A stretch of 43,234 nt of DNA from Prevotella sp. (GCA_022775985.1 JALFIM010000030.1:1-43234); one strand, 5' to 3'. Shown: positions 24,993-35,298, numbered from the stretch's first letter. The notes: generated from the letters alone by a model not told the origin. A program made the numbers and translations.

Positions 24993-25012
24993 AATAAAAG
25001 GAGAACAGATAT

Positions 25013-27268
25013 ATGGACGACCACCAGAACAAAGACAACATGCGTGAGGTCGCTGAGGACAAGCTCATCGACGGCGCATTCAAGCATCTGATTGACACAT
25101 ACATGGCCTCGCGCCATCGTAAGAAAATCGATATCATCACCAAGGCGTTCAATTTCGCGCGACAGGCCCACAAAGGTGTGAGGCGGCTTTCGGGCGAACC
25201 GTATATCATGCACCCCATAGCCGTGGCGCAGATAGCGTGCGAGGAGATGGGGCTCGGTTCCACGAGCATCGTGTCGGCGCTGCTTCATGATGTCGTGGAA
25301 GACACCGACTATACCGTAGAGGACATAGAAAACATCTTCGGAAGCAAGGTGGCGCAGATAGTCGATGGCCTCACCAAGATATCGGGAGGCATATTCGGCG
25401 AGCAGGCATCGGCACAGGCCGAGAACTTCAAGAAGCTGCTCCTCACGATGAGCGACGACATACGCGTCATACTCATCAAGATATGCGACCGTCTGCACAA
25501 CATGCGCACACTCGCAAGCCAGCCCGCCAACAAGCAGTATAAGATAGCCGGTGAGACGCTGTATATCTATGCTCCGCTTGCCAACAGGCTCGGTCTCAAC
25601 AAGATAAAGACCGAACTGGAAGACCTGAGTTTCCGTTATGAGCACCCTGAGGAGTATGCCTCCATAGAGAACAAGCTCGCCATGACCCAGAGCAAGCGCG
25701 ACATGCTGTTCGATGACTTCACGAAACCCATACGCGCGGCACTCGACAAGATGGGCATAAAGTATGAGCTCAAGGCACGTGTGAAGAGTCCGTACTCCAT
25801 CTGGAACAAGATGCAGAACAAGCATGTGTCGTTTGAGGAGATATACGACATCCTCGCCGTGCGCATAATATTCCAGCCCAAGGAGCGCGATGAGGAGATA
25901 AATGAGTGCTTCAACATATATGTGGCTATCAGCAAGATATACAAGTCGCACCCCGACCGTCTGCGCGACTGGGTCAACCATCCCAAGGCCAACGGCTACC
26001 AGGCCCTGCACGTCACGCTGATGTCTAAGCAGGGACAGTGGATAGAGGTGCAGATACGCAGCGACAGGATGGACGAGATAGCCGAGCAGGGATTCGCTGC
26101 CCACTGGAAGTACAAGGAGGGCGGCGACACCGTGGATGACGACAGCGAGCTCAACAACTGGCTGAGTACCATAAAGGAGATTCTCGACGATCCTCAGCCC
26201 GATGCCATGGACTTCCTCGACACCATAAAGCTCAACCTGTTCGCAAGCGAGATATTCGTGTTCACGCCCAAGGGCGAGATCAAGACCATGCCCACAGGAT
26301 GCACGGCTCTTGACTTCGCATTCCAGATACACACTTTCCTCGGCAGCCATTGCATAGGCGCAAAGGTCAACCACAAGCTCGTGCCGCTGAGCCACAAGCT
26401 GCAGAGCGGCGACCAGGTGGAGATACTTACGTCGAAGTCGCAGCACGTGCAGCCGGCGTGGATAAACTTCGCCACCACGGCCAAGGCCAAGGGCAAGATA
26501 CAGGCCATACTCCGGCGTGACAGCCGTGAGACCCAGAAGAAGGGCGAGGCCGCAGTGCGTGACTGGATGCAGCAGAATGAACTGCAGATGACCACAGCCA
26601 ACCTCGACAAACTGTGCGACTTCCACAACGTGCAGAAGCATGAGCAACTGTTCTTCGCCGTGGGCGAGAAGAGCATCGCGCTCAGCGACAAGGACCTCGA
26701 CGTGCTGCGCGAGAAGAAGAAAGAGGGCACCAGCTCATGGCTCAAGCGCATACCGTTCTTCGGGCACGACAAGAAGGATGACAAGAAGGAGTTTTTCGTG
26801 GTAGGCAGCGACTTCAACAAGAAGAAGCCTATCATCATAAGCGAGGACAATATAGAGACGTTCATATTCCCGAACTGTTGTCATGTCATACCGGGCGACG
26901 ATGTGCTCGGCTATATAGACAACAAGAAGCGCATAGAGATACACAAGCGCGACTGTCCCGTGGCCAACAGGCTGAAGGCAAGTTTCGGCAACCGCATACT
27001 CGATGCCAAGTGGAACATGCACAAGCGCATGTTCTTCGATGCCACGGTGGAGATTCACGGCATAGACCGCAAGGGCATGCTGCTCGATGTGTCGAAGGTG
27101 ATAACCGACCAGTTCGACATCAACATACACAAGGTGACCATATCAAGCGATCACGGCATATTCGACGGCACGATAGAACTGCGCGTCCACGACCGCGATG
27201 AAGTGAAGGTGATAGTGGAGAGCCTGAGGAAAGTGGAGGACTTGAAGGAGGTGCAGCGCATACTCTGA
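25013..27268 (+). CDS. rel: Bifunctional (p)ppGpp synthetase/hydrolase, RelA/SpoT family
   Basis: The 751-residue enzyme has the long Rel architecture. The HD hydrolase domain comes first (HxxxMHP region and catalytic H92-D93 in LLHDVVEDT), so hydrolysis should be intact. The synthetase domain (about 240-360, with SPYSIWNKM and YDILAVRIIF, then GYQALHVTL) follows, then TGS (about 400-465) and a C-terminal ACT domain (about 680-751). It makes and degrades the alarmone (p)ppGpp in starvation. A Lys/Asp-rich insertion around 570-600 is a lineage feature. The large minus-strand frame over the same DNA (24977-26647) is a shadow. Confidence 0.96.
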   Translation: MDDHQNKDNMREVAEDKLIDGAFKHLIDTYMASRHRKKIDIITKAFNFARQAHKGVRRLSGEPYIMHPIAVAQIACEEMGLGSTSIVSALLHDVVEDTDYTVEDIENIFGSKVAQIVDGLTKISGGIFGEQASAQAENFKKLLLTMSDDIRVILIKICDRLHNMRTLASQPANKQYKIAGETLYIYAPLANRLGLNKIKTELEDLSFRYEHPEEYASIENKLAMTQSKRDMLFDDFTKPIRAALDKMGIKYELKARVKSPYSIWNKMQNKHVSFEEIYDILAVRIIFQPKERDEEINECFNIYVAISKIYKSHPDRLRDWVNHPKANGYQALHVTLMSKQGQWIEVQIRSDRMDEIAEQGFAAHWKYKEGGDTVDDDSELNNWLSTIKEILDDPQPDAMDFLDTIKLNLFASEIFVFTPKGEIKTMPTGCTALDFAFQIHTFLGSHCIGAKVNHKLVPLSHKLQSGDQVEILTSKSQHVQPAWINFATTAKAKGKIQAILRRDSRETQKKGEAAVRDWMQQNELQMTTANLDKLCDFHNVQKHEQLFFAVGEKSIALSDKDLDVLREKKKEGTSSWLKRIPFFGHDKKDDKKEFFVVGSDFNKKKPIIISEDNIETFIFPNCCHVIPGDDVLGYIDNKKRIEIHKRDCPVANRLKASFGNRILDAKWNMHKRMFFDATVEIHGIDRKGMLLDVSKVITDQFDINIHKVTISSDHGIFDGTIELRVHDRDEVKVIVESLRKVEDLKEVQRIL

Positions 27269-27362
27269 CGGCTGCTGCGCTCTGTGTATGCTGCCGCTGC
27301 GTAGCGCGTCCTGTTTCGCTACGTAGCGTGTCGGGTGCTGTGGGGTATATTGTGTGCGTCGG

Positions 27363-27710
27363 CTACACTATGTTGTCGAGCCGTTTCTTCATCTCCACCA
27401 GCTCATCGCGTATGGCGGTGAGATGCTCAAGCACCTCAAGGTTCTTGTCGGCGCCGTCGCGGTTGTTCTGCAGTATCTTGCGGGCAGGGGCTATCTTGAA
27501 CCCCCTTACCTTCACGAGGTTGTATATCACCCTCAGTGTCTCTATGTCCTTGTCGGTGTACATGCGTGCCCCGCTGGCCGATGTCTTGGGTTTCAGTTGT
27601 GGAAACTCTTTCTGCCAATAGCGCAGTGTGCTCTCATTCACTCCAAGCATTTGCGCCACTTCTTTTATGGAGTAATACGTTTTCAGATTCTTGTTTGTGT
27701 TGAGAGCCAT
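27363..27710 (-). CDS. MerR-family transcriptional regulator
   Basis: From ATG 27710 (MALNTNKNLK) the product has 115 residues. An N-terminal winged helix-turn-helix is clear (YYSIKEVAQMLGVNESTLRY, then WQKEFPQLKPK and RMYTDKDIETL), followed by a helical coiled coil (about 75-115) for dimerisation. No effector-binding Cys cluster or ligand domain follows, so the signal is unknown. It is divergent from alaS with overlapping promoters, a conserved arrangement in Bacteroidales, and may regulate itself. The frame extends eight codons upstream to 27734 without homology. Confidence 0.9.
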   Translation of the reverse strand: MALNTNKNLKTYYSIKEVAQMLGVNESTLRYWQKEFPQLKPKTSASGARMYTDKDIETLRVIYNLVKVRGFKIAPARKILQNNRDGADKNLEVLEHLTAIRDELVEMKKRLDNIV

Positions 27711-27745
27711 AAATAAGAGCTTTTTGTTAAACAATGATTAATTTA

Positions 27746-27777
27746 TTTGCAAAAATAGTCAAAACGGCGTATCTTTG
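27746..27777 (+). promoter_or_regulatory. alaS promoter overlapping the divergent merR promoter
   Basis: Plus strand: TTTG (27746-27749), 20 bp, TATCTTTG (27770-27777). Minus strand: TATTTTTG at 27750-27757 serves merR. The two promoters overlap, so polymerase binding on one strand should exclude the other. Confidence 0.7.
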
Positions 27778-27826
27778 CAAAACTTTTAGAAAGATTTAAA
27801 GTTAAATACGCAATAAAGCAATAAAA

Positions 27827-30448
27827 ATGATGACAGCTAACGAAATCCGCGACTCTTTCAAAAAGTTTTTTGAGTCAAAAGGACACGTCATCGTACCGTC
27901 AGCACCTATGGTTATCAAGGACGACCCTACGTTGATGTTCACTAACGCCGGTATGAATCAGTGGAAAGACATTATCCTCGGGACAAGGTCGCCTGAGCCA
28001 CGGCGCCGCGCGGACACACAGAAATGCCTCCGCGTGAGCGGCAAGCACAACGACCTTGAGGAGGTGGGGCACGACACCTACCACCACACCATGTTCGAGA
28101 TGCTCGGCAACTGGAGCTTCGGCGACTACTTCAAGGAGGGAGCCATAGACTATGCGTGGGAATATCTTGTAGACGTACTGCACCTCGACCCTGCCGACCT
28201 GTACGTCACCGTATTCGAGGGTTCCAAGGAAGAGAACCTGGAACGTGATGATGAGGCTGCGTCTTATTGGGCCAAGCATGTCCCTGCCGACCATATCATC
28301 AACGGCAACAAGCACGACAATTTCTGGGAAATGGGCGATACAGGCCCCTGCGGCCCCTGCTCTGAGATACACCTCGACTCGCGTACCCCTGAGGAGAAGG
28401 CCAAAGTGCCCGGCCGTGAGCTCGTCAACAAGGACGACCCACAGGTCATAGAGATATGGAACATCGTGTTCATGCAGTACGAGCGCAAGGCCGACGGCTC
28501 GCTCGTGCCGCTGCCCATGCACGTCATAGATACAGGTATGGGATTTGAGCGTCTCGTCCGCGCTATGCAGAACAAGCACTCCAACTACGATACCGACATC
28601 TTCCAGCCCATCATACGTGAGGAGGAGAACATCACGGGCTTGAAATATGGCTCTGACGAGAATACCGACGTGGCCATGCGCGTGTGCGCCGACCACCTGC
28701 GTGCCGTGGCTTTCAGCATAGCCGACGGCCAGCTGCCGAGCAATGCCAAGGCCGGCTATGTCATCAGACGAATCCTTCGCCGCGCCGTGCGCTACGCATA
28801 CACATTCCTCGGACAGAAAGAGTCGTTCCTCTACAAGCTCGTGCCAGTGCTTGTGCAGGAGATGGGACTCGCCTTCCCCGAGCTCTCAGCACAGCAGCAG
28901 CTCATAAGCCGCGTGATGAAAGAGGAGGAGGACTCGTTCCTCCGCACCCTTGAGAAGGGCATCAATCTGCTCAACGGTGCCATGGACGAGCTCAAGGCTC
29001 ACGGCCAGACGGTGCTCGACGGCACACAGGCTTTCCGCATGTTCGACACATACGGATTCCCCCTCGACCTCACGGAGCTTATATGCCGTGAGAACGGCTA
29101 CACCGTAGACGAGGAGCAGTTCAATGCCGAGATGCAGAAGCAGAAGGAGCGTGCCCGCAACGCGGCCGCCGTGGAGAACAGCGACTGGGTGATACTGCGC
29201 GAGGGCGAGCAGCAGTTCGTGGGCTACGACTACTCTGAGTACGAGTGTCACATACTCCGCTACCGCAAGGTGACGCAGAAGAAAAACACGTTCTATGAGC
29301 TCGTGCTCGACAATACGCCTTTCTATGGTGAGATGGGCGGACAGGTCGGCGACCAGGGCGTGCTCGTAAGCGAGGACGAGACGGTGAATATCGTTGACAC
29401 GAAGCGTGAGAACAACCAGAGCATACACATCGTGAAGGCCCTGCCCAAGAACGTGGAGGCCGACTTCATGGCTTGTGTAGACACCGACAAGCGCGATGCC
29501 AGCGCCGCCAACCATACCGCTACGCACCTCCTCGACTATGCCTTGAAGCAGGTGCTCGGCGACCATGTGGAGCAGAAAGGCTCGTTCGTGTCGCCCGATA
29601 CACTCCGCTTCGACTTCTCGCACTTCCAGAAAGTCACTGACGAGGAGCTCCGCAAGGTGGAGCGTCTGGTCAACGGCATGATACGTGCCGACTATCCTCT
29701 CGACGAGCACCGCGACACTCCGCTTGAGGAGGCCAAGCAGCTCGGTGCTGTGGCTCTGTTCGGAGAGAAGTATGGCGACAAGGTGCGCGTGGTGCGCTTC
29801 GGCCCGAGCTGTGAGTTCTGCGGAGGCATCCATGCCAAGTCTACAGGCCGTATAGGCATGTTCAAGATAATCAACGAGAGCAGCGTGGCAGCCGGCATAC
29901 GGCGCATAGAGGCCACCACCGGCCAGGAGTGTGAGAATCTGCTCTACGCCCTTGAGGACAGCGTGAAGGCCATCAGAGCCCTCTTCAACAACGCTAAGGA
30001 CCTGAAGGGTGTGATAGAGAAGTATATAGACGAGCACGTGGCCATGCGTAAGGACATCGAGCGCATGCATGCTGAGGGCGTGAACCGCATGAAGGAGAGC
30101 CTGTTGCAGAAGGCCCGTCAGGTCAACGGCGTTACGGTGGTGAGCGCGGTGGTGCCCCTTCCTGCTGCATCGGTCAAGGACTTGGTGTTCGGCATACGTG
30201 AGAAGGTGGGCGAGAACCTCGTGTGCGTCATAGGTAGTGCCGATGGCGGCAAGCCCACGCTTACCGTGATGCTTTCTGACGACATGGTGAAGGAGCACAG
30301 CCTCAATGCCGGCAGCATAGTGCGCGAGGCTGCTAAACTCATCAAGGGTGGTGGAGGCGGACAGCCCAACTTCGCTACCGCTGGTGGAAAAGACACCGAT
30401 GGCCTGTCGGCCGCAGTAGACAAGGTGCTGGCACTCGCCGGCGTATGA
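27827..30448 (+). CDS. alaS: Alanyl-tRNA synthetase
   Basis: The 873-residue class II synthetase charges tRNA-Ala. The catalytic core occupies about 1-450, with the AlaRS N-terminus ([50 protein letters not shown]). The editing domain carries the zinc ligands HTATH (about 565) and CEFCGGIH (about 663-670), which hydrolyse Ser- and Gly-tRNA-Ala. A C-Ala domain with a GGGGG stretch ([15 protein letters not shown]) ends the protein. Two adjacent ATG codons at 27827 and 27830 are possible starts. Confidence 0.98.
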   Translation: MMTANEIRDSFKKFFESKGHVIVPSAPMVIKDDPTLMFTNAGMNQWKDIILGTRSPEPRRRADTQKCLRVSGKHNDLEEVGHDTYHHTMFEMLGNWSFGDYFKEGAIDYAWEYLVDVLHLDPADLYVTVFEGSKEENLERDDEAASYWAKHVPADHIINGNKHDNFWEMGDTGPCGPCSEIHLDSRTPEEKAKVPGRELVNKDDPQVIEIWNIVFMQYERKADGSLVPLPMHVIDTGMGFERLVRAMQNKHSNYDTDIFQPIIREEENITGLKYGSDENTDVAMRVCADHLRAVAFSIADGQLPSNAKAGYVIRRILRRAVRYAYTFLGQKESFLYKLVPVLVQEMGLAFPELSAQQQLISRVMKEEEDSFLRTLEKGINLLNGAMDELKAHGQTVLDGTQAFRMFDTYGFPLDLTELICRENGYTVDEEQFNAEMQKQKERARNAAAVENSDWVILREGEQQFVGYDYSEYECHILRYRKVTQKKNTFYELVLDNTPFYGEMGGQVGDQGVLVSEDETVNIVDTKRENNQSIHIVKALPKNVEADFMACVDTDKRDASAANHTATHLLDYALKQVLGDHVEQKGSFVSPDTLRFDFSHFQKVTDEELRKVERLVNGMIRADYPLDEHRDTPLEEAKQLGAVALFGEKYGDKVRVVRFGPSCEFCGGIHAKSTGRIGMFKIINESSVAAGIRRIEATTGQECENLLYALEDSVKAIRALFNNAKDLKGVIEKYIDEHVAMRKDIERMHAEGVNRMKESLLQKARQVNGVTVVSAVVPLPAASVKDLVFGIREKVGENLVCVIGSADGGKPTLTVMLSDDMVKEHSLNAGSIVREAAKLIKGGGGGQPNFATAGGKDTDGLSAAVDKVLALAGV

Positions 30449-30509
30449 CCCACGGTAGGCGTGCCATGTTATGACACGACAACTGAAATAATGTATATCT
30501 ACATAATGC

Positions 30510-30541
30510 AAGGCGCAGGAGGTACAGGCTTCCTGCGCCTT
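30510..30541 (+). terminator. Rho-independent terminator of alaS
   Basis: AAGGCGCAGGA (30510-30520) pairs with TCCTGCGCCTT (30531-30541), an 11-bp stem with a 10-nt loop followed by ATTTTGTCTT. Confidence 0.88.
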
Positions 30542-30673
30542 ATTTTGTCTTGACAGATGAGTGGCTGCTGCCGCCGTGCAGTGATGGCGGTTGGCGTGTA
30601 GTATCGCTTCATGGCTTGGCTGGGATTCTTGTAAAAAACATAGCTGTAAGCATTGGCGTAATCTTTGACTTGC

Positions 30674-30761
30674 GTTTCGGCCCGTTTCGCAGTCCGAAAC
30701 GGCCCATTTCGCAGTCCGAAACGGCCTATTTCGCACTCTGAAATGGCCTATTTTGCAATGC
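30674..30761. repeat. 22-bp tandem array, four copies (family 1)
   Basis: Units start at 30674, 30696, 30718 and 30740, consensus GAAAYGGCCYATTTCGCANTCC. It has the same unit, orientation and copy number as the array at 8603-8690, over 20 kb away. It lies between the alaS terminator and the M6 protease promoter. The rest of the 30449-31103 spacer is T-rich with no gene that I can support. Confidence 0.9.
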
Positions 30762-30988
30762 ATTGTATGTCAGTGTGTTATAGATATATATGAACACGTA
30801 GTGGCTATGGTATCGTTGTGCCTTTCTGATTATTGCTTCATGGCGTGGAGTGAGGCTGTTTTCGGGGGTGAAAACATTTGAGACTGTAATTCTTGACATG
30901 AAGCAGTCCTTATTGTTTGGCAGTGTCCTGTTTTTTTATTTTTTTTGTTTTTTATTTACAAACAGCGTGGTAAGTCGTGCAGAATGTA

Positions 30989-30996
30989 TAATTTTG
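30989..30996 (+). promoter_or_regulatory. -7 element for the M6 protease gene
   Basis: TAATTTTG fits TAnnTTTG; the -33 region (GTGGTAAG) is weak. A long poly-T/poly-A tract (30930-30960) just upstream may act as an UP-like element. The leader is about 100 nt. Confidence 0.5.
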
Positions 30997-31103
30997 CATG
31001 GATGCGCTGCCGCAGTGGCCATGGCGTGAGCCGTGGCATGGGGAAGGTGCGGCGCAGAGGCTGTGATATTCGTGCGTAAACAACAAACATCAATAATACT
31101 CTT

Positions 31104-33212
31104 ATGCGAAAAATCCTACTTTCTTTATTCCTCTTGCTGACTACGTTGTCGGCCTCAGCCATATCGGCGAGACGTGGAGCCTACCGCATGCTGCGGCTTG
31201 CCGACGGCACGGAGGTGCGTGCGCAGTTGTGCGGTGATGAGCACATACATTACTACCGTGCCGACGACGGCACCTGCTACACACGCCGTGCCGACGGCAT
31301 ATACGTAGTGGCCGACATGGACGCGCTGCGTGCCAAGGCCCGCAGCCGCCGTGCCCCGCTGACGAAGCGTCAGGAGCGGCGCGTCATGTCGCGCGTATCA
31401 GGGCTTAAACCTTCGTACGGTTTCCTGTCCGACGGCATCTACGGCAAGAAGAAGGGACTCATCATCCTTGTGCAGTTTCAGGACCTGAAGTTCAGGAGCG
31501 GCCACGACAAGGCTTTCTACGACAAGGTGGCAAACCAGGAAAACCTCACTGAGGGCGACTTCGTGGGAAGCGTACACGACTACTTCCAAGACCAGAGCAA
31601 CGGCCAGTTCGACCTCACGTTCGATGTGGTAGGCCCCGTCACCTTGAGTAAAGGCTATGCCTACTATGGCCAGAACGGCGACAATGATGACGACGCTCAT
31701 GCCGGCGCTATGGTGGCAGAGGCTTGTCAGGCCGTCAAGAGTCAGGTAGACTGGAGCAGCTACGACTGGGATGGCGACGGCGAGGCCGACCAGGTGTTCT
31801 GCATATACGCCGGCTATTCGGAGGCCGACGACATGGGCGACGACTATATCTGGCCCCACATGTACTACCTGTCGGCGGGCGACTACGGCTCCTCGCTCAG
31901 CATGAACGGCACCGTGGTAGACACCTATGCGTGCAGCAACGAGATATCGGAGCTGGACAAGATGTCGGGCATAGGTGCCATCTGCCATGAGTTCTCGCAC
32001 TGTCTCGGTTTCCCCGATGTCTATGATACAGACACGGGCAACGGCTATGCCATGGGGTATTTATGGGACCTGATGGACGGAGGCGACCGCAATGGCGACT
32101 CTTTCTGTCCTGCCGGGTACTCGGGCATAGAGAAGTGGATAGCAGGATGGGCCGAGCCGGTGGTGCTCGATGCCGATACGGAGGTGCGCGGCTGGAAGTC
32201 TGCCGGCAACAACGGCGAGACTTACGTCATATACAACAATGCCACGGGCAATGAGTTCTATGCCCTTGAGAACAGGCAGCGCACGAAGTGGGATGCCGAA
32301 CTGCCCGGCACTGGCATGCTGGTGACGCATGTTGACTACAGTGAGCGTGCGTGGTACTCCAACGAAGTGAACAATGTGGTGAGCCACCAGCGCTGGAGCA
32401 TAGTGGCCGCAGACAACAGCTATGGCATGGACAGCTATTCCGACATAGCCAATGACACCTATCCGTACAAGGGCAACAACCGTCTGACGGGCACATCCAA
32501 GCCCGCCAACAAGGTGTTCAACAAGAATACCGACGGCACTTATCTCCTGGGCAAGAACGTCACCGCCATCACTGCCAATGCCGACGGCACCATGTCGTTC
32601 GACTTCAAGGTGGGCTCTTCCTCCGACAATCCTGCCGTGAAGCCCGACGGCGCGGCCTTCTACGAGAGCTTCGACGGCTGCAGCGGCAAGGGCGGCAACG
32701 ACAATCAGTGGTCGGGCAACCTCGGCAGCGGCAAGCCTTCTTTCGACAACACGGGATGGACGTACAACTACGGTTATGCCAGTGACCAATGCGTGCGTTT
32801 GGGCAAGAGCGGCAATGGCGGCAATGCCACCACACCCTCGTTCACTGTCAGCGGTAAGGCGCGGCTCACGTTCAAGGCTGCGGCATGGGTAGGTGACAAG
32901 AACACGCTCACAGTGTCTTACGGTGGGCAGACGCTCCAGGCCGTCACCCTGTCCAGCGGGCAGTGGACGGACGTGAGCATCGACTTCGTGGGCACGGGCA
33001 CGAGCACCGTCACGTTCTCTGGCAATGGCCGCTTCTTCCTCGATGAGGTGACGGTGGCTCCCACAGAGGTGTCGGGCATAGCCCCCGTGCGCACCGGTGA
33101 GGCATCGTCGCCAAAGCCCATATACACCATCGACGGACGCTGCGTAGGCACCGACATGTCGTCGCTGCCCAAGGGCATATACATCGTGGGCGGCCGTAAG
33201 GTGGTGAGATAG
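31104..33212 (+). CDS. Secreted M6-family metalloprotease with T9SS-type C-terminal tail
   Basis: The 702-residue product has a Sec signal peptide (cleavage near SASA at residue 19). The M6 (InhA-like) domain covers about 110-420, with the zinc site H295-E296-x2-H299 (HEFSHCLGFPDVYD) and a Met/Asp-rich active-site context. DWDGDGEAD at 221-229 looks like a calcium site. After a beta-rich domain (about 545-660, FYESFDGC, carbohydrate-binding-like) the last 30 residues read YTIDGRCVG...LPKGIYIVGGRKVV, which resembles the type A sorting signal used by the type IX secretion system. Residues 20-105 may form a propeptide. Substrate unknown; possibly host or dietary protein. Confidence 0.9.
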   Translation: MRKILLSLFLLLTTLSASAISARRGAYRMLRLADGTEVRAQLCGDEHIHYYRADDGTCYTRRADGIYVVADMDALRAKARSRRAPLTKRQERRVMSRVSGLKPSYGFLSDGIYGKKKGLIILVQFQDLKFRSGHDKAFYDKVANQENLTEGDFVGSVHDYFQDQSNGQFDLTFDVVGPVTLSKGYAYYGQNGDNDDDAHAGAMVAEACQAVKSQVDWSSYDWDGDGEADQVFCIYAGYSEADDMGDDYIWPHMYYLSAGDYGSSLSMNGTVVDTYACSNEISELDKMSGIGAICHEFSHCLGFPDVYDTDTGNGYAMGYLWDLMDGGDRNGDSFCPAGYSGIEKWIAGWAEPVVLDADTEVRGWKSAGNNGETYVIYNNATGNEFYALENRQRTKWDAELPGTGMLVTHVDYSERAWYSNEVNNVVSHQRWSIVAADNSYGMDSYSDIANDTYPYKGNNRLTGTSKPANKVFNKNTDGTYLLGKNVTAITANADGTMSFDFKVGSSSDNPAVKPDGAAFYESFDGCSGKGGNDNQWSGNLGSGKPSFDNTGWTYNYGYASDQCVRLGKSGNGGNATTPSFTVSGKARLTFKAAAWVGDKNTLTVSYGGQTLQAVTLSSGQWTDVSIDFVGTGTSTVTFSGNGRFFLDEVTVAPTEVSGIAPVRTGEASSPKPIYTIDGRCVGTDMSSLPKGIYIVGGRKVVR

Positions 33213-33289
33213 GCATGCCATCGTGGGGCGTTGTGGCGCTGCGCTACATAAAAACCGCAACCGTATGGCAAAATGTCATTATTTATTTG

Positions 33290-33297
33290 TAATTTTG
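33290..33297 (+). promoter_or_regulatory. -7 element for pepD
   Basis: TAATTTTG matches TAnnTTTG; the -33 region is not clear. A GC-rich, imperfectly palindromic leader of about 100 nt follows (CATGCC and GGCATG words around 33301-33355). Confidence 0.5.
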
Positions 33298-33402
33298 CGC
33301 CATGCCATGCCGCATGCCACGGCAAGACCGTGCAGCGTGTCGGCGTGGCATGACGTTGACATATCGATAACCTATTAGCGAACAAACATAAAACAGAGGA
33401 TT

Positions 33403-34860
33403 ATGAGTGAAATCAAAAATCTGAAACCGGAGTGCATCTGGCGCAACTTCTACGCGCTCACACAGGTGCCGCGTCCGTCAGGACATCTTGAGAAAATCCA
33501 GCAGTTCCTGCTCGACTTCGCCGTCAAGGCCGGCGTGGAGGCATTCAAGGACAGCGCAGGAAACATCGTCATGCGCAAGCCTGCCACGGCAGGGATGGAG
33601 GGCCGCAAGGGCATCATCCTGCAGGCACACATGGACATGGTGCCCCAGAAGTCCAAGGACAGCACGCACGACTTCGAGACCGACCCCATAGAGACATACA
33701 TCGACGGCGACTGGGTGAAGGCCAAGGGCACTACGCTCGGTTCTGACGACGGACTGGGCGTGGCCGCCATCATGGCCGTCATGGAGGCCAAGGACTTGGT
33801 GCATGGCCCGGTGGAGGCCCTCATCACGGCAGATGAGGAGACGGGCATGTTCGGTGCCAACGCACTGCCCGACGATGAGCTCAACGGCGACATACTGCTC
33901 AACCTCGACTCCGAGACCTGGGGTAAGTTCGTCATCGGCAGCGCAGGCGGCATAGACATCACCGCCACACTCGACTACAAGGAGGTAGACACCGACCCAG
34001 AGGACACCGCGCTGAAGGTGGTGCTCAAGGGCCTGAAGGGCGGACACTCAGGCCTGGAGATACACGAGGGCCGCGCCAATGCCAACAAGCTCATGGCGCG
34101 TGTGGTGCGTGAGGCCATATCGGAGTGCGAGGCACGCCTCGCCACATGGCACGGCGGCAACATGCGCAACGCCATCCCGTTCGAGTGCGAGGTGGTGCTC
34201 ACGCTGCCCAAGGAGAACGTAGACGCGCTCAACGACCTCGTGGCAGAGTGGAAGGAGTGCTTCGAGCATGAGTACAAGGGCATAGAGAGCGGCATACAGC
34301 TGTTAACTGAGCCTGTGGAGACTCCTGCACATGAGGTGCCCGAGGAGATTCAGGACAACCTCATAGATGCCATATACGCATGTCACGACGGCGTGCTCCG
34401 CATGATACCGGCCATTCCCAGCGTGGTGGAGACATCGTCAAATCTCGCCATCATCAACATCGCCGACGGCAAGGCCGCGCTGAAGATACTCGCACGCTCG
34501 TCGAGTGAGTCTATGAAGATGAATGTGGCCACCACCCTCGAGAGCTGCTTCTCCATGGCAGGAATGAAGGTTGAGATGAGCGGCAGTTACAGCGGTTGGG
34601 ATCCCAACACCGACAGCGAGATACTCAACCTCCTCAAGAAGAACTACAAGGAACTCTTCGGCACGGAGGCCATACACCAGGTAGACCACGCCGGACTGGA
34701 GTGCTCTGTCATCCTTGGCAAGTATCCGCACCTCGATGTGGTGTCGCTTGGCCCGACGCTCTGCTCGCCCCACACCACCAGCGAGCGTTGTCTCATACCC
34801 ACCATCGCCCCGTTCTGGGAGCTGTTGAAGAAAACAATGGCTGACGTGCCGGCCAAATAA
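33403..34860 (+). CDS. pepD: Aminoacyl-histidine dipeptidase PepD (M20 family)
   Basis: The 485-residue cytosolic dipeptidase hydrolyses Xaa-His dipeptides and related substrates with two metal ions. LQAHMDMVPQK carries the first zinc His and Asp, GSDDGLGVA the bridging Asp, ADEETGMFGA the catalytic Glu pair, and the C-terminal SPHTTSERC the last His. The insertion domain with GLKGGHSGLEIHEGRANAN is the lid/dimer domain of this M20 subgroup. Length and motif spacing are normal. Confidence 0.95.
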   Translation: MSEIKNLKPECIWRNFYALTQVPRPSGHLEKIQQFLLDFAVKAGVEAFKDSAGNIVMRKPATAGMEGRKGIILQAHMDMVPQKSKDSTHDFETDPIETYIDGDWVKAKGTTLGSDDGLGVAAIMAVMEAKDLVHGPVEALITADEETGMFGANALPDDELNGDILLNLDSETWGKFVIGSAGGIDITATLDYKEVDTDPEDTALKVVLKGLKGGHSGLEIHEGRANANKLMARVVREAISECEARLATWHGGNMRNAIPFECEVVLTLPKENVDALNDLVAEWKECFEHEYKGIESGIQLLTEPVETPAHEVPEEIQDNLIDAIYACHDGVLRMIPAIPSVVETSSNLAIINIADGKAALKILARSSSESMKMNVATTLESCFSMAGMKVEMSGSYSGWDPNTDSEILNLLKKNYKELFGTEAIHQVDHAGLECSVILGKYPHLDVVSLGPTLCSPHTTSERCLIPTIAPFWELLKKTMADVPAK

Positions 34861-34884
34861 GCCGCAGCTCGTCACAAGCATTTC

Positions 34885-34970
34885 AGGCGGACTCTGCCTC
34901 GCCGCCACCGTGCACAGGCGCACACACGTCGTGCCTCACGGTGGCGGTGGGGTAGGGCCCGCCTTTTTCT
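34885..34970 (+). terminator. Large terminator hairpin after pepD
   Basis: AGGCGG (34885) pairs with CCGCCT (34959-34964), and inside it CCGCCACCGTG (34902-34912) pairs with CACGGTGGCGG (34937-34947). TTTTTCTT follows the outer stem. Confidence 0.75.
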
Positions 34971-35070
34971 TAGGCGGCAGTGGCGTGGAAACAAGTGTTT
35001 CAAACACGTAAAAATGGCTGTCGTGGCAAAAAACAGGCTGTGGCAGTGCCGTCGTTTCACATTAATTTAT

Positions 35071-35078
35071 TATTTTTG
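35071..35078 (+). promoter_or_regulatory. -7 element for corA
   Basis: TATTTTTG fits the consensus. The transcript would have a leader of about 240 nt before corA, unusually long here, that ends in the hairpin at 35257-35298. No gene is credible in the leader. Confidence 0.5.
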
Positions 35079-35256
35079 CAGCCGAAAACAGCAATCCCCG
35101 ACGGACTGATTCACGCACGCCATGGCGCAGACAGGCATCTGTGGCCGTGCCGCATGTGGCCGCATCAGCGGCTCCACAGCATGTGGTCATGCCGCCGGGC
35201 AGTAATTTATCAATCACATTTTATGGACGACTATCACGCGGAAAATACAAATTCTG

Positions 35257-35298
35257 TAGGATAGAGCCCCCTCATCACGTAAGGCAGGCTCCATCCTA
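35257..35298 (+). promoter_or_regulatory. Hairpin in the corA leader
   Basis: TAGGATAGAGCC (35257-35268) pairs with GGCTCCATCCTA (35287-35298), 11 bp plus one A.C, ending 10 nt before the GGAGG ribosome-binding site. The loop AGCC/CCTC could alternatively pair with GAGGCT around the Shine-Dalgarno, which would hide it. Confidence 0.5.

Noticed and set aside
24977..26647. 556-codon minus-strand frame over rel
   Set aside because: It lies entirely in the shadow of the clearly conserved rel gene; translation has no motif and results from codon composition.
27300..27323. Terminator between rel and the MerR gene
   Set aside because: CGTAGCG/CGCTACG is only 7 bp and no T-run follows; not strong enough to call.
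28886..30763. 625-codon minus-strand frame over alaS
   Set aside because: Antisense to alaS, extends through the alaS terminator and the 22-bp array, so cannot be a real gene.
34980..35264. 94-codon plus-strand frame in the corA leader
   Set aside because: It crosses the likely promoter of corA, is low in hydrophobic or conserved pattern, and no ribosome site is seen.
35257..35298. Known magnesium riboswitch (M-box)
   Set aside because: The conserved M-box helices and loop sequences are not recognisable; only one strong stem is present.
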